Shown here: positions 59,528 through 64,000 of the stretch, in pieces
How positions within the stretch are numbered: position 1 is the first letter of the stretch
How the letters are laid out: every line of letters starts with the position of its first letter
Assembly (NCBI GenBank): GCA_036346275.1
Contig: CM070721.1
Coordinates: 6,212,452-6,276,451 of the forward strand
Source of the DNA: Otatea glauca
Lineage: Eukaryota > Streptophyta > Magnoliopsida > Poales > Poaceae
Direction of reading: 5' to 3'
DNA length: 64,000 nt
Notes under the pieces: model-generated
Seen by the model: the letters and a program-made list of their open reading frames with translations, nothing else
The model's database searches: none
What the model was told of the DNA's origin: nothing
Translations under genes and position numbers: made by a program

Positions 59528-61440
59528 TCTCCTCTACTCAAAGTTGATACCCTAGTTTGCCTGATTGAGCAGCAAAGAATCAAGGAAATATAGTACAAAT
59601 GAGAATGTCCGCTTGAATCAAACTGAAATGCGGTTTGTCAGATACTGAAACAGACACAACATTTCACAAATCTTAATCAGTCCAATTAAATCTACAGTTG
59701 AAACTTACAATAACAGAAATAACTAACTGCAAGGTAACAGTTGGACGATAAATGCATGGGCCTAAAAACTTTCCAGCTTTGTTTCAACAAACAGGAATGG
59801 AGGGACAGAAAAGGCACTACTGTGTACTGCGCATCAAACCAGAATCCTTACAATAAACCAAAACACTGAAACATTGGCAAACAAGGGATCTCCCATGTAT
59901 CAAACTGAGACAAATATTCAAAAAAAAAAATTACGACATATGATTTCCCGCATTGCACACGCAACCACAGACACTAAAACATGCAGAAGATCAAATCGAC
60001 GGAGATAGAAGGACTTCCTACATATCATTAAAGCAAAAGTACGAAAGATCTATACAACCATGGATCCAAATGAGCTTCACCTAAAAAAATTGGATTCAAA
60101 TGAGCTGCAAACAGAAGTGGACGAAACAGACGAACAAACACCACCGAAATCTCTGACGCACCCAAACGGCTACATTCGGCAAGATAAACGAGAATAGGGA
60201 CGCACAATGATCTTTGGTAATATACCGAATGCATGTACAGATCAATTGAGCTAGAATGGTGGAAAAAAAATGCTCAGGGTCATCAATCATATCAAGGTCC
60301 AGCAAGATACTGCTCACCTACAGAGCAAAATCACAAGAACATCTGCAGAACAAAGTAGGGCTGTTGTGATTGCAAAAGGCTATTGAGACTACATCGCAGC
60401 AAGCCTTCACCAGTTTTGGTCGAAGCAACCATAACAAAGTAAACAAATGGATCAAAGAAACATAAGCGGATTCCCTAAGTTGAATATGACAAGGCAAGAA
60501 TCACGTTCGGATTCTCCGGGAAAGCACCGAAAGTTCAAAACTATCCCAGAAAATGAAGGAAACAAATTCAGACTTCAAATCCACGTAATGGATAATTCAA
60601 CGTCTACCAAGAACTCTGTCAGCAATTCCAAGAGCACCAGCAAACAAGAGTTTCCTGGGACTGAAGCAGGCAAGAAGACTACACCTGCTCTAGCTCTTAG
60701 ACACTCACCGAATCCCCAAGAGGCTGGATCCAATTGAGCAGCCACAAATCATGAAACGACCAGACAAGCAGTAATCCAAAGGAGGACAAAACACCAAGAA
60801 CAGAATTCAAACTGAACTCTGGCAAGCAAGCAAGCCAACAAACAATAGATTATTACTCTATTCTCCTTCACGACACCCCAGAAAAAGAAAGCTTTAGCCA
60901 CCAGAATCATCGAAAGCAGCGTTCTTGCCACAACACACCATCCCTATTCCCAAGCAAGACCCAAAAAATATATATAATAATAATAATAATCTTATCTACA
61001 ACGGTAGGCCTGCTCTTGACCCGCGCAAAACTAAGCAGCAACAAACCAAACGAGCTCGGATTGAGCTGCAGGGAAGAAGAACACGGCACCCACCTTCGCA
61101 CCGCAATAATCCACGGAAGAAAAGAACCAGGAGGAGGGACAGCACGCGGAAAGGGAGAGAGAACCTTTCCTGCACGGAGGCGATAGGAGGAGGATGTGGA
61201 CTGACCGACTGAGTTCTTGGTGATGAGAGGGGGAGGAGGAGGAGACTAGGCGGAGGCGGAGGCGGCGGAGGGGCGGTCGCTTTCGCAGCTCGGCCAACCC
61301 GGAACCGAACCACGGTGGTCGGACAGGGACGCGATACCAAGTAAACAAAGCAAGCCGCTGCGCAGCTGCCGCACAGCCACAGGCAGATTAGCGTAGAAGC
61401 TTAGCGCCCAGTTAATTATCAGCTCACATTAGCTTGGCCA
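59528..61440 (-). promoter_or_regulatory. 5' leader and promoter region of the clathrin assembly gene
   Basis: No other gene is evident. A GC- and pyrimidine-rich block at 61080-61340 on the - strand looks like a first, noncoding exon, with 59540-61060 as a 5' UTR intron; this is common in the family, but I could not fix the splice sites. An open frame at 60447-60737 (+) is polar and unsupported. Confidence 0.4.
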
Positions 61441-61927
61441 CACCGCCTCTCTTCGCGCTGTTTAAGTGTGTGATTAATTCGCTCCTGCTTTTCTTTGCAC
61501 CTTCCTCTTCTTTTAATTCTCCTGCTCTCGTCGGTGGAGACTGGAGAGGAATACTTGTGGACTTTAATTGTTTTTTTAAACGAATTCGATGGTTAGAAAT
61601 GCTGCTACTGTCAAACTATCGAAATTTAGATGATGATAATATATTTAGTTTCCTCAAACAGAAATGTCATTTGCAAATTGATCTTTCGAATTTTACTTCA
61701 TATACTTGGATAAAGTACGCCTAAAATAACTACTATTTTTTTATTGCTAGTGAAGAAAAAACAACTACAGTGTTCAAAACATAACTTTGATTACTAATTT
61801 CTATTATAATGTATTTATAAAGTCTAATAGAATTATAGTATTACAAAAGTACTTTTCAAGACAAATTTACACATACGACTTTCGTGTATTCAATTCAAAT
61901 ACTTTAAAAAGATATAGTCAAAGTTTC

Positions 61928-61960
<33 letters not shown>
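61441..61960. other. AT-rich intergenic DNA
   Basis: No gene. Ends in TA units at 61935-61968. Confidence 0.4.
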
Positions 61961-61968
<8 letters not shown>

Positions 61969-61969
<1 letters not shown>

Positions 61970-62361
61970 CAATTACCTAGGGTACCATTGTGCCTAGTCA
62001 CTATGATCTAAAATGGGTATTTTTCTTATGTATTTGTATGCGATTTTTTTAAAAAAAATTAGGATGTTGAGTTTAATCAGTTTACTAACTAGTTCAAACA
62101 AGTTTGAACCGAAAATCAAACTAGAGTTTACTTTTTTGATGATAGTTTGATTGTAGGTATGTGCTGATTATATATATAAATCAGCGAAGCATGTAAGCTA
62201 AATTCATTCAAAATTTTGAATTCGAGTATATTTTTTCAAAGTATGTGTTTCATTTGAATTGTTATAGATGGGTATATACCCTAAAACCGAAAATTTCAAA
62301 ACATATACTCAATTTGTCTTGAATTCACGCTTTTTAAATTATGGTGCCTCATTTCACCGTC

Positions 62362-62405
<44 letters not shown>

Positions 62406-63165
62406 ATGGTTACATACTCCTGGGAGTACGTACTCCCATCTACAGTATACAGTTTAAATGATATTATTATACCTCTTTATCCATTTGAGTATACTCTAAT
62501 ACTAATTATAAGATACTCTAAAGTGAGTTCTACGAAAAATTTCATCAAAGTCTACCTTTTATAGCATAATTTGTTTATATATTCTTTTACATATGTAAAA
62601 AGGTATATAGCAAAAAAAAAAAGGATTCCGATGATTTTTTTTTCAACTATGGTGCATTGGAGTATCTTAGAATTATTATTGGATTATACCGAAAGTGATA
62701 AAGAAGTATAACACTTTCGTTTAAATGGTATATTGGAAGTGGGAGTATGTACTTCTGAGAGTACGAAAAAGGCTTCCTATATATATATATAGTACAATTA
62801 ACTGGGCACTATGATCTAAAACGGGTATTTCCCCTATGTATTTGCATGCGAAATTTTTAAAAATTTTATGATGTTGAGTTTAACCAGTTTACTAACTAGT
62901 TCAAACAATTTTGAACTGAAATTCAAACTAGAGTTTTCTTTTTTGATAATAGTTTGATTGTAGGTATGTGCTGATTATATATATAAATCAGCAAAGCATG
63001 TAATCTAAATTCATTCAAATCTTTGAATTCGAGTATATTTTTTCAAAGGTATGTGTTTCATTTGAATTGTTATAGATCCTAAAACTGAAAGTTTTGAAAA
63101 ACATACCCGAATTTAGTTTGAATTCACGCATTTGAAATCATGTGAATGCATAGGGTATATTTTTG
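61969..63165. repeat. Tandem ~370-bp repeat units separated by an inserted MITE-like element
   Basis: Unit 1 (61969-62350) and unit 2 (62790-63160) are direct copies: cactatgatctaaaa, gttcaaacaa, gtaggtatgtgctgatta, taaatcagc, gaattcgagtatattttttc. Between them TA runs border 62401-62780, whose ends are loosely inverted (catactcctgggagtac at the left; gtacttctgagagtacg at the right). The same two components lie adjacent in VAMP714 intron 3 at 15105-15546. Confidence 0.75.
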
Positions 63166-64000
63166 AAAACAGGTGAATACATAGGGATAGGGTACATAGG
63201 GCATCAAATGGCAGAGTTGCGGGTAAGTCCTCGGTATACTTGCAGTTGTACACCCTAGTCCCTAGCATCTGAATGGGCTCCATGAATTGCTAGGCCCCGT
63301 CCGGGAAACAAAATGTGAATTTCGTGGTAATATCGCAGGAGTATTGTTTTGTTTGTTATAGAATTCGTGTTAGACGTCGTCTAGAATGTAGGAATCCCAT
63401 ACTTCCGTAGCACTCTTGGTCATGCATAACTTATGAGAAGCCATTGCGTCCAAAAAGGAAGGACTCTGGATTTGCATTTGCATATATTCCCTTAATACAC
63501 TTCATCACACATATTCTATGCTTCTAGCGTAGTGACCATGACCTCTCTCTCCATTTCACAAAGTAACATGCTTTAAGGAGTTCTAGTACACTTCAAACCA
63601 CAGTGCATGGTTCCTGCGATTTTCTTATTTTTACGCTTAATTCCGAGAGTGCAGCTGTCCCTCGCCTATACTCTCGAGGGTGCTGATTGTTCGCAACCAA
63701 ATGTTTCAGGGTCTAGAATGCAAAAAAACCATCTTTACGTAAGTCCAGTTGTCCCTTGTTCCTATAATTTGCATGTGATTTGGCAAGATGATTAACTCAA
63801 TAAACAAACGGGAGGTCACCAGGGCAAGAAACGATCGAGATTGGATCATTGGGAGGGGTTTATTGAGTAGAATGCGCAGGAAGGAATCTGCGGAGAAAGA
63901 AAAATAGAAACAATAATGCTTCTATGCAACACTCTCTCGATATTGTTAGAATTAAACTTAGGGTTCTTAAGCCATTAAACAACATTAATCCGATAGTCAA
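63166..64000. other. Intergenic DNA at the window's end
   Basis: No coding region, inverted-repeat ends or RNA gene recognised. Confidence 0.4.

Noticed and set aside
60447..60737. 96-codon + strand frame upstream of the clathrin assembly gene
   Set aside because: Lies in the probable 5' UTR intron, polar composition, no conserved motif.
1..64000. tRNA, rRNA or snoRNA genes
   Set aside because: I found no cloverleaf, A/B box pair or rRNA core; a covariance-model search would be needed to exclude them.

Overview
This is a stretch of plant nuclear DNA, most likely from a grass (Poaceae). The evidence is intron-split genes with GT-AG junctions, very GC-rich first exons that grade into AT-rich 3' halves, plant-specific gene families, and a dense load of grass-type transposable elements (Tat-lineage Gypsy, Copia, a Sirevirus-like LTR, MULE- and Tourist-like MITEs). 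I cannot name the species from the sequence.

Layout. 0-2.5 kb: sulfiredoxin (SRX), + strand, five exons. 3.6-6.4 kb: a DCD-domain protein, + strand, four exons; its probable old last exon lies decayed at 11.7-12.2 kb, beyond 5 kb of inserted repeats. 14.2-17.3 kb: VAMP714-type R-SNARE, - strand, four exons. 18.8-20.6 kb: an intact three-exon gene with the Transposase_28 ('putative gypsy type transposon') domain, + strand. 20.8-24.0 kb: a 3.2-kb solo LTR with a perfect 5-bp target-site duplication, packed with short hairpins that share the loop AACACAT. 24-31 kb: repeat-rich DNA without a convincing gene. 31.6-32.2 kb: a broken second Transposase_28 copy. 32.8-42.1 kb: an 8.6-kb truncated Tat-type Gypsy fragment, which itself carries an antisense Transposase_28 ORF, flanked by a 301-bp direct duplication of the target. 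43.3-47.4 kb: BSD-domain protein, - strand, three exons. 49.7-59.5 kb: ANTH-domain clathrin assembly protein (AP180/CALM family), - strand, 15 exons, with a full-length 5.04-kb Copia element in intron 3. 61.9-63.2 kb: duplicated AT-rich repeats also found in the VAMP714 intron.

The six host genes are not an operon. They are single transcription units: redox repair (SRX), stress/cell-death signalling (DCD), vesicle fusion (VAMP714), clathrin coat assembly (ANTH/CALM), and two of less defined role. The more unusual content is in the repeats: three Transposase_28 reading frames in different states, a hairpin array with a fixed loop and changing stems, a very long target-site duplication, and a gene that appears to have lost its 3' end. 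Exon boundaries below were placed by hand from reading frame and splice sites and have not been tested against transcripts.
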